NCBI RefSeq assembly: GCF_026151205.1
Contig: NC_087072.1
Span: 19,868,103 to 19,932,102 of the forward strand
Direction of reading: 5' to 3'
From: Bolinopsis microptera
Lineage: Eukaryota; Ctenophora; Tentaculata; Lobata; Bolinopsidae
Length of the DNA stretch: 64,000 nt
Shown: positions 40,201-52,200 of the stretch, in pieces
Position numbering within the stretch: the first letter of the stretch is position 1
How the letters are laid out: each line of letters opens with the position of its first letter
The notes under the pieces: generated by a model
What the model was told of the DNA's origin: nothing
Databases searched by the model: none
The model's input: the letters and a program-made list of their open reading frames with translations, nothing else
Position numbers and translations under genes: made by a program

Positions 40201-43200
40201 GACACAGTCTTCTGTCACTAAAGTGATCATCTACAACAGACACAATTTATTATTAAATCAAAGTTCTAAACAAGGGATAGTTTAAAAAAAACAACGCCCG
40301 AGTCTAATCTTTCCCTAAAACAAAAACTAAAAATTAAAAACTTCATTGCAATTTCCGCCAATATCTCTTGTCATAACTCAAATTACGGAGATAATGCAGG
40401 TCAAAGATATTATTCAAATAAAGATTTCTTTTACATAAATCATGCACAATCAGCGAGAAAAGATTGCTTTGGGGTCTTCCTCTTCTCCCTGGTAAGTCCA
40501 GTGTATTGATGGCAAAAATGAGGGAAGAAAACGCTGGTCCGTCAATAGGACCCCGCAAAAACATGTCCTAACATTCTCCACCGACTACGGGCCACTTTTT
40601 CTGACAATGGTTCAGCATTGCAGCGTTTATACAAGTTTTTGTTGGAGATGACTCCTGGGTACTTTATATTCAAAATAGTGCGAAGATGTCTGCGGTGAAC
40701 AACATCTAGTTTTTCAAGGAATATTTTGGGGACGGCCCAACAGGATGAGTTGTACATAAGAACCGATACGACTAAAGCATTATACAGTATTAGACGTTTG
40801 TTTAGGGGCAGTTTATCACTCCAGGCCTTCTTGTAATTGTTTAAAGGCAGCATATCCCAGGTTTATGCGACGCTGAATATCAGCTTTGCTACACAAGACG
40901 GACCCTAGAGTGATACTTTTCCTCCATGCTTCATTCCCCGACACTAATTTTCCATCACTGTCGACTTCACCCGTACTAGCTAAATAAACATGAGTGAAGT
41001 CCGTTTTGTCTTCATTGACAAAGAGGTTCCATTTCTCGAGTATAGCTGTTGCCTGGGGCAAAATAGCTCTCAAGTTGTCTTCCTCTTCATCATTGAAGTC
41101 AACATCATCAGCATATTCAGTGTCAAGTGGAAGGCCAGCAATAGTAATCGGGGGGATCGGCCTATCTAAACTGATTGTTATAGTCCATCTAAGTTCATTC
41201 AAAGCACCAGCCAAGACAAGGGTGAACAGACAGCCGGATAGACAGTCACCCTGGAAAGCTCCAAGGAGACTTAAAAACTCAGCTGAAAGAACTCCATTTA
41301 CCTTCACCCGTAGCTTTGTGTTGGACAACAACAACCGGACAATCCTCAGCTCATCCTCAGTACAGCCACACAGTTTCAGGAGTTCAAGAATCGTAGTGCG
41401 TTTGATTGTGTCAAACGCACTAGACATATCAATGCCCATGCGATGATACTCCCATTTCTTCCTTTGGACAACTGACAGTAGAACTCGCTGACACCAAACA
41501 ATATCAGCACAAGAACGAGCGCGTTTATATGCACACTGCCATGGACCAGTGAAGGCGTTCACTTTTTCTTCTATCCTTTTAAGAGTAGCCATAGACAGAA
41601 TTTTTCTGGCTGCATTGGGACAAGGTGAGTGGACGTAAATTCTTCAGAGGACCAATAGGTTTTTTTTGGCTTCTGTAAGGGTGTTATAGTAGCCTCTCCA
41701 ATGGAAAATGGGGAAAGTATGTGTCTCGAAACAACTGTTGATGATTCCAGCATAATGTTCATGGACTGTACTATTAGAGTACTTAATTAGCTCGTTGGGT
41801 ATTCCATCGGGACCATTTGCCCTCCCATTTTTCAAGCTAGAGGTGGCTGCATGTATTTCAACTCCAGTAAAAGGGACATTGAGAGCACGTGGTAGACCCT
41901 CAAAAGGCTCGAGAGGTTGCTCATTGCGAGTCAGCTGTTTTTCGAGATAGTCTCTAACAACAGAAGCTTTCATGTCGTCAGATGCAATCAAACAGCCATT
42001 TTCATCATGAACACCAATCGAGTTATTAGGTGGTTTACTTTTCTGAAGATGTCTTACTGCTTCAAACATTTTCCTTGAATCGTTTGTGTTAGTAATATCA
42101 CTATAGGTCTGATCAGCTTGAGCAGACCTCACTTCAACTAATCTTTTCTGGATACTATTAGTGAGGTGGTTGATGGATGACCTCAATGTAGTTCGATCAA
42201 GAGATTGATTATTGTTAAGTAGCTGTCGGAGATCGTGACGCTTTTCAACAAGCTCTTTGAGAGTGTCATCACTGCTGTGATGTTTCAAGCGAGCTTTAGG
42301 TTTCGGGCCGATGGAAACATTGGCAGCATCACGAATATGAGACATAAGATTTTGAAGGTCGGCATTTGGATCGTTGCTGGTCACAAAATTTGAGAACTTG
42401 CCTTCAAGGGCCAAGTGATATTTATGTTGCATATCTTTGTTGCTTACAAGTTCTGATATATTATAAGAAGGAACACGACGTTGTTTAGGTTTGAAACAAA
42501 GATGAATGTTGCTGAAATTGATGCGAGCAATGACAAGTCTATGATCTGAAAATGTTTTAGTACCAGCATAAGTTCTTGATTGAGTCAAAAGACACTTAGA
42601 TCTATTTCGGCATAGTATGTAATCTATTTGAGAGTATACAGGCAGTGTCTTCTTACTGTACCGACCAGCCGACCAATCCTTCCGCCAACCAGTAAATGAT
42701 GTAATTGTAACACGTCTGCTAGGTTGTATAAAACTAGTGTTCACAGCAAACAGATTATTTTCTGAGATAAAATCCAGTAATCTATAACCATTTTCGTTCC
42801 TTACTCCCATTCCGTATTTCCCCATATATCTACCAAAACCCTGTTCAATATCAGAAGGGGATAATTTACCCAGTTTTGAATTAAAGTCACCCAGGAATTG
42901 CAACTCCACATTAGAGGGGACATTCTTGGCCTCTCTTAGCTGCCCATAAAAGTTATCCAAAACAACTGGATTTTTACGGACTAGCCCCTGATGTGGACAG
43001 TAGGCATTGATCACCCTGCAACGTAGGGGTGTACCGCTACGTGAGGGGATGCAAATATCGACATAGCATACCCGGTCACTGATGTACTTCCAGCAAACCA
43101 CATAGTTCATCATGCGAAAAAAAGACAGACACGATTGCTGTCAAGAAAGGATAGTTGGAGCTTCAGTCTTCATAAAAACAGGGGATGAGTATGTTAAAGA

Positions 43201-46200
43201 TTGTGGTAAGGTCAGCAGTGTAAAAACTTCTTACACTTTTAACTGTGAAGGAGACGGAAATATTATTGAGATAAGTCAGGAGGGAACGGTAGGACCCTGG
43301 AACATTGCTGAGATTAAAGTCTACGGCACCCCGGCAAAGATCCCTTCTCCAGGTTTGGATCTGTAGATGCCCAATATTTTTTCAGGGTGGGAGTGGGAGC
43401 CCTTTTTTACGCCGACTATATTTTAAGCCATTACATTACTTAGGACAAACACAAATGGTTGCGGTGTCGTAATAAAACTTAGAACACCAATAATAACCAT
43501 AATACACAGGGACAATGGACAGGACAGCGTTCCAATAACTCAACAATCCAAAAAAATTTAAATTTTCAATGAATGAAAGTGGTATCATTCTCCAAGTAAG
43601 TTAAGTTGGATACATGAGATTGTCAACTATATTTACACACTGTACATGTAAACCTTTCAGAGCTTTAACTCCAATAATGAGTTAACTACCAACTCACTCA
43701 GTAGCTAGTCCCCTAGCCGCAATACCGTAAACACGGTCTCTTGTTATCTGTCAGCGAATGAGTTATCGACTAATAACGTTCAATGCGGTTTGTCGTTATT
43801 GGCGCAAAATAAGAGAAACAGATGTGTGACCTGCGTTGTCTAAATTTTGCCAAAACTGCCGTGAGCCCGTCGTTAGCTATTCCTTGAAGGTACATGACCA
43901 GATGGTACTAATATTTTAATATTGTGTGCTTTGATTGTGGTCTTATCATGAAATCGATTATATTTGCGGGTTCTAGCGCCAGCATAAGTTTTGTTATTTA
44001 CCACAAGAGTAAACCAGAAGAAACGTATGATCTGTGTTAGCTTGTATGGATCCTACGAATGAGAGACGTAGGGTAGCTCTCCCACAGTAACATTAGCAGT
44101 GCTTAGCTTTTTAAAGGTCTGCTTCAGACTCATACTCTCAGCTCTTACTGTTGCAACGCCACATTTATGTGCAGCAAGACATGTTCACTTTCTGTCTAGT
44201 GTAATAGTATAATGTATGTAGGAACTGTCCGGATGTCCGGCTAAATCCAGTTCCGGCCGGATATCCGGCTTTAATGTCCGGTTCGGGTTTCGGTCCGGTT
44301 TCATGTGAGATCTTGTGTAACACAGAGAGTCAAAACAGCTACCATTCATGCTTTATTTATGAGCATTTCAAGCAGATGGTCCCTGTAATGAGTGAGAGAG
44401 CGATTTTGGAGAGAGCAATTTTTGCAAAGTATTAGATATTCTGAGACCCCCCCCCCCCCCCCCCCCCCCCCCCCTTAAACCTTGGATGGAAACGATATAC
44501 CAGCATATAAGCAAGTATAGCTGACAACAGAATGGCCCTACTACAACTTCACTTATACAGACTGAGTTAAATCTGGTCTCGTAGAGAACGAATTCTGCTC
44601 ACGGTTTGGTGTTTCACTCCATAAATCCTTCTACTATTTCTTTTCCGTTGAAGTTTTATTATGTCTTTACTTTTGTCTTCACCTTTACTTTTATCCGCAC
44701 TCTTTCATTTTCCTCGGTATTTTCTCTACACCTGGTAACCTGCACCTCTTTCCTTAACTTCTAGATCTACTTCTAATTTAGCTTTCAGTTTTTGGATACT
44801 ATTTTTGTCACACTGTAGTCGTCAGAGTCCTGTTACTCACGCTTGCTCCCACTCGCTAGTGTCACAATATGTTTGTACACTCATTCCCGCGCACGTAGTT
44901 CTTTTCCTTCGCTATTCATTGGAAACAAGATACCGTTTTGCTCAGTATATAAAACAAAATACCAATGCAATGTACAGCATAATAACAGTTCATTATAAAA
45001 ATGCTGTTAACTTGGCCTTCACTCGGAGGTCTCCTCAGAGGATTAAGGTGTTGGTACCTTGTCCTGCGTACTGTTGGAGTTTGGACTGAACTTCCAAAAC
45101 TAACATAAGTTTTTGCTGGACTGCACTTGACCTCTCCTCGTTCACTTGAATGGCCAGGTGGTGTGGCTCCTCAATTCCTTTGCATTTTGTTTGTTCTCAG
45201 GCTGTGTGCGTGTATGTTAGGCCATAAAACGAGGATGGACAGCTCTTGATCACTCATCACCTGCATCTCAACTTCTCACACGTGACCACTTCTCGGACCA
45301 TTTTCTAGTGTGATCGCTTTACCCCCATTATCCTCCATTATTCTCTTCTGTTGTCCTTAAATTTACAATCAGCACACTTCACAATTAGACCCACTCTTAG
45401 ACCCACTTCACAATTAGACCCTCTATGTTAAGACATGTTAAGACATGGTTTCAAGCTAATAGGTATACGCTGTCCATTTAATGTCTTAGCATTTTATTCT
45501 CCCCTCCTAATACTCAGCTTATTCTTACCTCCTAATACTCAGCTCCGTGCTACTTCATCTTCTAACTTTCCTTATAACATACTATTTGGATTTTGGAAGT
45601 ATTATTGTAACTCTTTCCACAATCATACCCACTTTATCGTTTATATTGCGGTATGGTTTCTAGTTAATTGCTCACCACTTATCTCTTAGCATGTTAATTA
45701 TCTCATGAAACTGAGCTCATTACTTTGTTATTTTTACTCTGCACCTGGGTCTAGGATGAATAAGTCATTAACAGTTCATCTCGCTCGGATGGATTATACC
45801 GGCACATCAGTGTTAATAACCTGCAAGGATAATTATTTAACCACCTCTATGTTTTTCATTATTTTTTGCTACATGTGGCATCTTTAACACGTGACTACAT
45901 CACGAGATTTACCAACGTATCCTTCTATCACCTACAACAAGAGCTTGTAACCAGCACCACGGACAAAGGATACTCAGAATCTCAACAACTCAGAAGATAC
46001 TCTCTGCCACAATCATAGAGTCGGGCCGCAAACTCTTTGATGTCTAAGTCTCCAGAGTCTCGTCAATTATAATTCAGAGTTTTATTTATCACATCCCTCC
46101 AAAAGGATCACTTGACATTATGTGACCCTCTGCAATGTGAAGTCATCCTTGGGCGCAACTGTCGTTTTGAGAATCTGACATGACAAATCAGATCACGTCA

Positions 46201-49200
46201 CTGATTGGGAACCTGTTAAATGTTAATGGCCTATTAAGGTGTGGGAAATGGGTGCTCCATTCCACTCGTTTTAGAGCTAACTGTTTTACTGCGTCTCTGC
46301 TGATATTATCGACACCTGCAGTAAAGTCAGCCGCATCCTCGAGTACACAGGCCATCTAGCCTTTGCAAAGTCGTCCTCTCAGTCTCTTTCCATAGTTTGG
46401 TTTCCAATCCAGTAAAAAATTGAGAAACCGTGTCTCTGGCATTCTGACAACGTGTACCACCTTAGTCTAGCCGAACCGATGAAAGTTTCAATAGACTTAA
46501 TTCCAGCACGCCTGAGAACTTCTTCATTGGAGGCATGGAAGAACCACTTTATCTTTAAGATTCTTCTCAGGGAGGTCAGATGGAAGACCTCCAACCGTTC
46601 GCGTTTCATCTGCTTCTTTGTTGTGTTCCAGACTTCAGCTCCATATACTTACTTTACTTACTTTGGGCGATGCTCGATCGAAATCTCCTCCACTCTACGT
46701 CTCCAGATGGTTCTGTCGCACATAACTGTTCGGAGATCTTCTACCCGCAACCCTGTGTTCCTGGCTACGGTGTCAAGAAAAGAGAGTGGTCTCCTCCCAC
46801 GCCTGAACTGTGGCAGCCGCCAAGGAAGGATGGTAGAGATGACCTGGTCTGAAGCTCTCATGCAATGCCCAGCAAATCTGGCACGTCTCTGTGCAACGAT
46901 GGTGGAGATGGAAGGGAGGTCACCATAGATTTGCTTTAGGGTTGGATGCTTCTTCCATGAAAGATTCCTGGCTTTCATTAGGAGCTTGGTGTAGCACCCG
47001 TCGAGACGCTTCTCAAACTGCTTGTTCAAGGTCCAGGTTTCTGAGCCATACAGCAGAACAGGTTCGATGCATGCTCTGAAGAACTTGACTTTCAGCTGGT
47101 CAGAAATGCCAGAGGTCCATACCTTCTGCAGTTTGATACAGGCTGACCAAGCCATGCCTTTCCTGGTGTTGAAGTCCTTCCTGCTCTCTGCAATATATGA
47201 GCCCAAGTATTTGAAGTCATCAACCTGCTTGATCTGGTAACCGGATATTGAGTTCACGGGGGCAGCATCAGGAATGTTGATGGTCATGTATTCGGTCTTG
47301 GAAGCATTCATCGCAAGTCCGACATGTGCGATTGTAGGACTGAATCCCTACCGGACAGAATCACTACCACCCAAATATCACTACTGGTAGTGATTTAGTC
47401 CGGTAGAGATTCAGTCCGAAAATATACCTCAATCCCTACCAGATGATCTTAGTTCACTAGTTCTAATATCATGACGTGATCTGAGCCGGGGCTCTCATGG
47501 AGTGCTTGCTATGGGGCCTGGCAGACATGTGATCCACAGACTTACGTACGCAACGAGGAGCCCTAACGAGAACTGGTTCGGATCAAGTCATCCATAATGA
47601 CCTGCTATACGACAATACAGTGATGTGAACCTTCACATGCTCGGTATCTCAATCAGCTAGCGGGAATAATATATAAACCCGCAACGCCTGTGTTTATCTT
47701 ATACCATTACCACTATGTCTTCCTCATCCATCGAGTTTATTCCTGGCAGAAAGAAAGGCAGCCGCAACCTCCTCTACGATGGTCACCTCTACCACCTTAA
47801 CAGAAAGAGGGAAGACAAGACCTACTGGAAGTGCAACAAGTTCAAGTCCCGCCTGATCCTTGTCCAGGACACCTTCTGTTCTGCTACCCCTCATGATCAC
47901 GAATCTCAACCAGCAGAAATTGCAGCCCACCGCTCCAAGTCTAAAATGAAGACCCTCGCAGCTACTACTGAGAACTCAACTAAGCAGATTGTTGCAGACT
48001 CTGTCGCTGGACTATCCTTCGAAGCCTCGTCCCGGCTCAACTGTGATCCCAAGTCATTGGCACGACTAGTCAGACGAGCCAGACAGGCAGCCTACTCCCA
48101 TCCTGTCAACCCCATCTCCTTAGAAGACCTGTTGATTCCTCCTAACTACCTGACCTCTGCCGGTGGTGACACTATGTTGCTCTGGGACTCCTCCTACGAC
48201 ACCAACACCAGAAGATCTATCCTCCTTGGTACTGCAGACAACATCAACATCATCTATCAGTCAGATCACCTCGTCGTGGATGGAACCTTTAAGACCTCTC
48301 CAGACCTGTTTACTCAACTCTTCACAGTCCACGCCTTACACCCTACTGGATGGAGAATCCCTGCAGCCTTTGGACTCCTACCCGGGAAGCGCACCATCAT
48401 GTACGAGAACATCCTCAACGAACTGGACTCCTACGGACCCTTCTACCCTCTGTCGGTGCTGGTGGACTATGAAATCGCTATTAGAAACGCAGTCTCCAAC
48501 GTCTGATGATTATGATAACTTTGGGGATGTTACCGAGTTTCTGAAAGCTGTTGAATCTAAGATTTTGGGTTAATGCTTTAATGTTTACTTATTATTGTGT
48601 GATTTAAATTACTGTATCAGTATATTATCTATTATTCTTTGACCAAATTTCTGCTTAGTCAATTATCACGAAAAATGTAATAATAATTAACAAAAAATAA
48701 AATAATTAACTAATGAAATACGAATAATTATGCCTTTATTGCAAAGTTCAGTAGGGATCACATCAAAGTGGTTAGGTCTAGATATTAGCGGTAGTGATTT
48801 AGTCCGGTAGAGATTCAGTCCGAAAGTATACCTCAATCCCTACCAATAGTGATTGGTAGTGATTCAGTCCGTTAGGGATTCAGTCATGTAGTGATTCGGT
48901 CCGTTCACCGACATGTGCTGCTGCAGTCTCTAAATCCGAGAGCAGTTGCTGGACTTGCTCTATGGTATCGGCAGTCAAGGCCAGGTCGTCAGCGAAGTCA
49001 AGATCTGTGATTCTGACCGCAGGTACTCTCCGACTTTGCCTGGGGATGATGGTTAGGCCATGGTCAAGAGTCATGCAGCTCCTAAGGACATAATCGAGGA
49101 CGATGATGAAGAGGAAAGGAGCGAGTGTATCACCCTGAAGGACCCCGATGAGTGTTCTAAAGAAGTCTGTAAGGCCGTCAATGGTTTTGACTCTGGAGTG

Positions 49201-52200
49201 CGATGAGTCATACAGGAGCCTGATAGCATCAGTTATGGGAGCAGGGATGCCGTAGAGGGAGAGGATGTGAAACAAGGCATCCCTGTTGATACTGTCGAAT
49301 GCTTTCGAAAAGTCGACGAACACGATAGCTGCTGATCGATTTCCGATTTTACACTCTTCTAGGATGCGTCGTAGGGCAAGTATCTGAGGGAGGGTAGATC
49401 TTCCTCTGCGGAAGCCATTTTGGTTTGGCCGCAGTAGAGGATCCAGGTATGGGTAAATCCGGTTGAGGATGAGTTTGTTGAAAACTTTCGCTGCAACCGG
49501 AGCCAATGAGATACCTCGATAGTTCCCGGGGTTGGTCAGGTCGCCTTTCTTGGGGATGGGTATAATAGATGCCGTTGTCCAGGCTTCAGGGATTACTCCA
49601 TCAATTAAGGCCCTGTTGCAGAAACTGAGGAGGTCGTCACGAAGTTGGGGAAGCTTCCAAACTGAGGGAGGGATGCTATCTAGGCCTGGAGACTTGGAGG
49701 ACTTGATGGACTTGAGGACTGAATCGAGTTCGGACATGGAGAAAGGAAGACAGCTAATGGGAAGGGTGTCCGAGACTCTCTGGTTGTAGAAGGGCAAGGA
49801 GAGGTCAGGGGGTGGCTGCTCTGTCCCGAGGAGCGACTTGAAGTGCTCAAACCAAACGTTGAGCCGCTGTTCGGTGGTGCCCCCAGGCACTTTACTATAG
49901 GGCACGGTGTTAGGAGACGTTAGCTCTCTGATGATGCGCCAAGAGCTCCGATGCCTGTGCTCAGGGTTAGTCTGCTCCAGACATGCAGTCTGTTGTTGGA
50001 CATACTGTGCAGTAGCGGTGTTGTATGCTTCGCCCAGCTGCTTCTTGGCGTCTTCGAGCTTTTCTTTAGATGAGAAGGAGGGAGAAGTCCTATGACCCAG
50101 GGATGCAATCTTGAGAATATTGCAATGGTGTGCAATATTAGGGTCGTTATATGGGTTTCCCTTTTTCTTCTTCTTTTTCTTCGGAAGTATTCGAAGAGCT
50201 GTGGTCTTGACACTATCAACCATCAGGTCATAGTCAGACTGGAGCTCTGCTTCTTGCAGGAGAGCGCTGTACCTGTTCTTCACTTCCACTGCATACTGAT
50301 GTTTAAAGCAGGGATCGTGGACAAGAGGGGTCCAGTCGACACTCCGAAGGGGGTCTTTGGCCGGGGTCCTGTTTGCTCTGTAACTGGCTTGGACAAAGCA
50401 GGTGACTATACGGTGATCGGAACCGACCGTCTGCATGGTGTTGAAGGCCTGACAGTTCTTCACACTATTGGTCCATTTCTTCCGCCAGAGAATGAAGTCA
50501 ATTTGATGCTTTGACCTTTTGGGGTCTTCGTAGGTCCAAAGCTTACTGATTGGCTTCTGGAAACGGGAGTTGGCAGCAAATAGCTGGTGCTCGTCCATGA
50601 GGTCCAAGAGACGTTCACCGTTGTCATTGGTGGTGTCATGACACGAGAACCCAGTACCCCTGCTGAGCTTTGCGTTGAAGTCTCCGCTAACAGCTAGCAT
50701 GTTGTGAGGTGGGACTTTAGCGATGGTCCTGGAGAGAGAACTGTAGAAAGAAGACTTGTCGTCCATGTCGCTGCAGTTGGTGGGTGCGTAGCATGATACC
50801 ACTGATAGTCGTGGATTACCATTAACATGGATGGCAATGATCCTGCTGCTCACTTTCTCCACTGAAAGGAGTGACTTCTGGATGCGAGGGGAAAGGAGGA
50901 AACCAACACCGCCAACTGAGGCATTAACTGAGTTCTTAGTGGCCGAGGAAGTGATGAGCTGATAGGACAAAATGTTCTCGATTCTAAGAGATTCTGAGTG
51001 GTGTTGGCGGTGCTCTTGGAGGGAGATGATGTCGTTGTGGTGTAGAAATGCTGAGTGTGCAAGTTCCTGCTTCCTAGATAGGGGGTTTAAAGTCCTAGTG
51101 TTAAACGTGCTGACTTGAAAAGGAACTTTCCTGCGTACTAAATGGGTAGTAGCAGCACTGCCACGACTATCAGCTCCATATAACAGAATAGTAATAACAG
51201 CAGCCTTGTAGATATGGATCTTGGTGGGCGTTCTTATAGTTCTACTGTACCATTATCTTCCAAGGCTGATGGAACGCACCAAAAGCATGCTGGATCCTGA
51301 TGTCAAGATCTCGGTCAATGGTACCATCCCCACTGATGTTGGCACCAAGATAAACAACGTTACTGACCTGTTCAACAGGTTCTCCCTCCACTGTTAGTTT
51401 TATACTGTCTTTTTCGGTGTAAGGTCGCTGGGACGCCACTTGCTGATCGCCATGCATTGTGTCTTTTTAGCGTTGATCTTTAACCCAGCATAAGAGGTGT
51501 AATAAGCGATAAGATCCGTGGACTCTTGCAGCCCTTCTTTAGTATAATTGTCCATCACTGCCAGATCATCAGCGTACATTTCGGACAAATGATTAAATAG
51601 TTTTTTACACGATTTGTTCGTTAAAACTTTTGTAATGTTCAATAGGGATCATCACCGAGTACAGCTTATTATTTTACATCGGTTTTGTTGAGCACGACTT
51701 GTCAAAATTATCATTTTATATCGATCAGAAATGTTCTTTTACATGATCCTATTTGGGACTGTGATGAATCTCTCCGAAGCCGAGGGTAAATATATTTACG
51801 GTCGAATTTTGAAATGAATCAATAAAAGTTGTTATGCTGATAATTTAAAATTGATTGTAACGATGGAAATCGAAACTTTATGTAACTCATATAATAATAA
51901 TTAAATACCAATCTACATGCTTTGAAATGTTCAAAATAGGATTATCTAGTTATTACCTAAATACACATCTCAACACACATTTCAGATAGCGATCAGGAAA
52001 CAAGAGATTGGCAAGACTTCTCAGTGAGTAACATGATAAACCTAGCAGTCAACATGAAAGAAGTAGAAACATACTACGTAAGATTCCCTTGCTCCGACTT
52101 CATCAATTTCAAACTCTTCCTGAAAGCTGCTGAAGATGAAACGAACTCCCACATTGAGCTCTTAAGTAAAACTCGCGGTAACATTTACTGTAACAAAGCT

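Larger units (their letters stand above)
43353..46378 (+). other. intergenic stretch after lectin copy 3
   Basis: Begins with the shared lectin 3' flank (to about 43560). A 396-base dispersed repeat (43760-44155) matches 63614-64000. The TCCGGCCGGATATC repeat recurs at 44223-44300, a C run at 44448-44474. 46032-46252 matches 60439-60652. No gene recognised. Confidence 0.5.
46646..51169 (-). mobile_element. LINE-B: APE-type LINE inserted in LINE-C and itself split by a MULE
   Basis: Its ORF runs on the minus strand from about 51140 to 48919 and, after the MULE, from 47318 to about 46655. Endonuclease motifs are [22 protein letters not shown] and GSDHRIVTC. Reverse transcriptase motifs are [26 protein letters not shown] and [10 protein letters not shown]. 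The C-terminal piece has [11 protein letters not shown] and [15 protein letters not shown]. The 3' tail is a CTTA-type microsatellite (46643-46665 on plus), not poly(A). Target duplication TCAGCTCCATA at 46635-46645 and 51170-51180. The coding parts look nearly intact, so the insertion may be fairly young. About 2.95 kb excluding the MULE. Confidence 0.88.

Noticed and set aside
47022..47240. Plus-strand frames over 46452-47240 and 49532-50514
   Set aside because: Antisense shadows of the LINE-B ORF.
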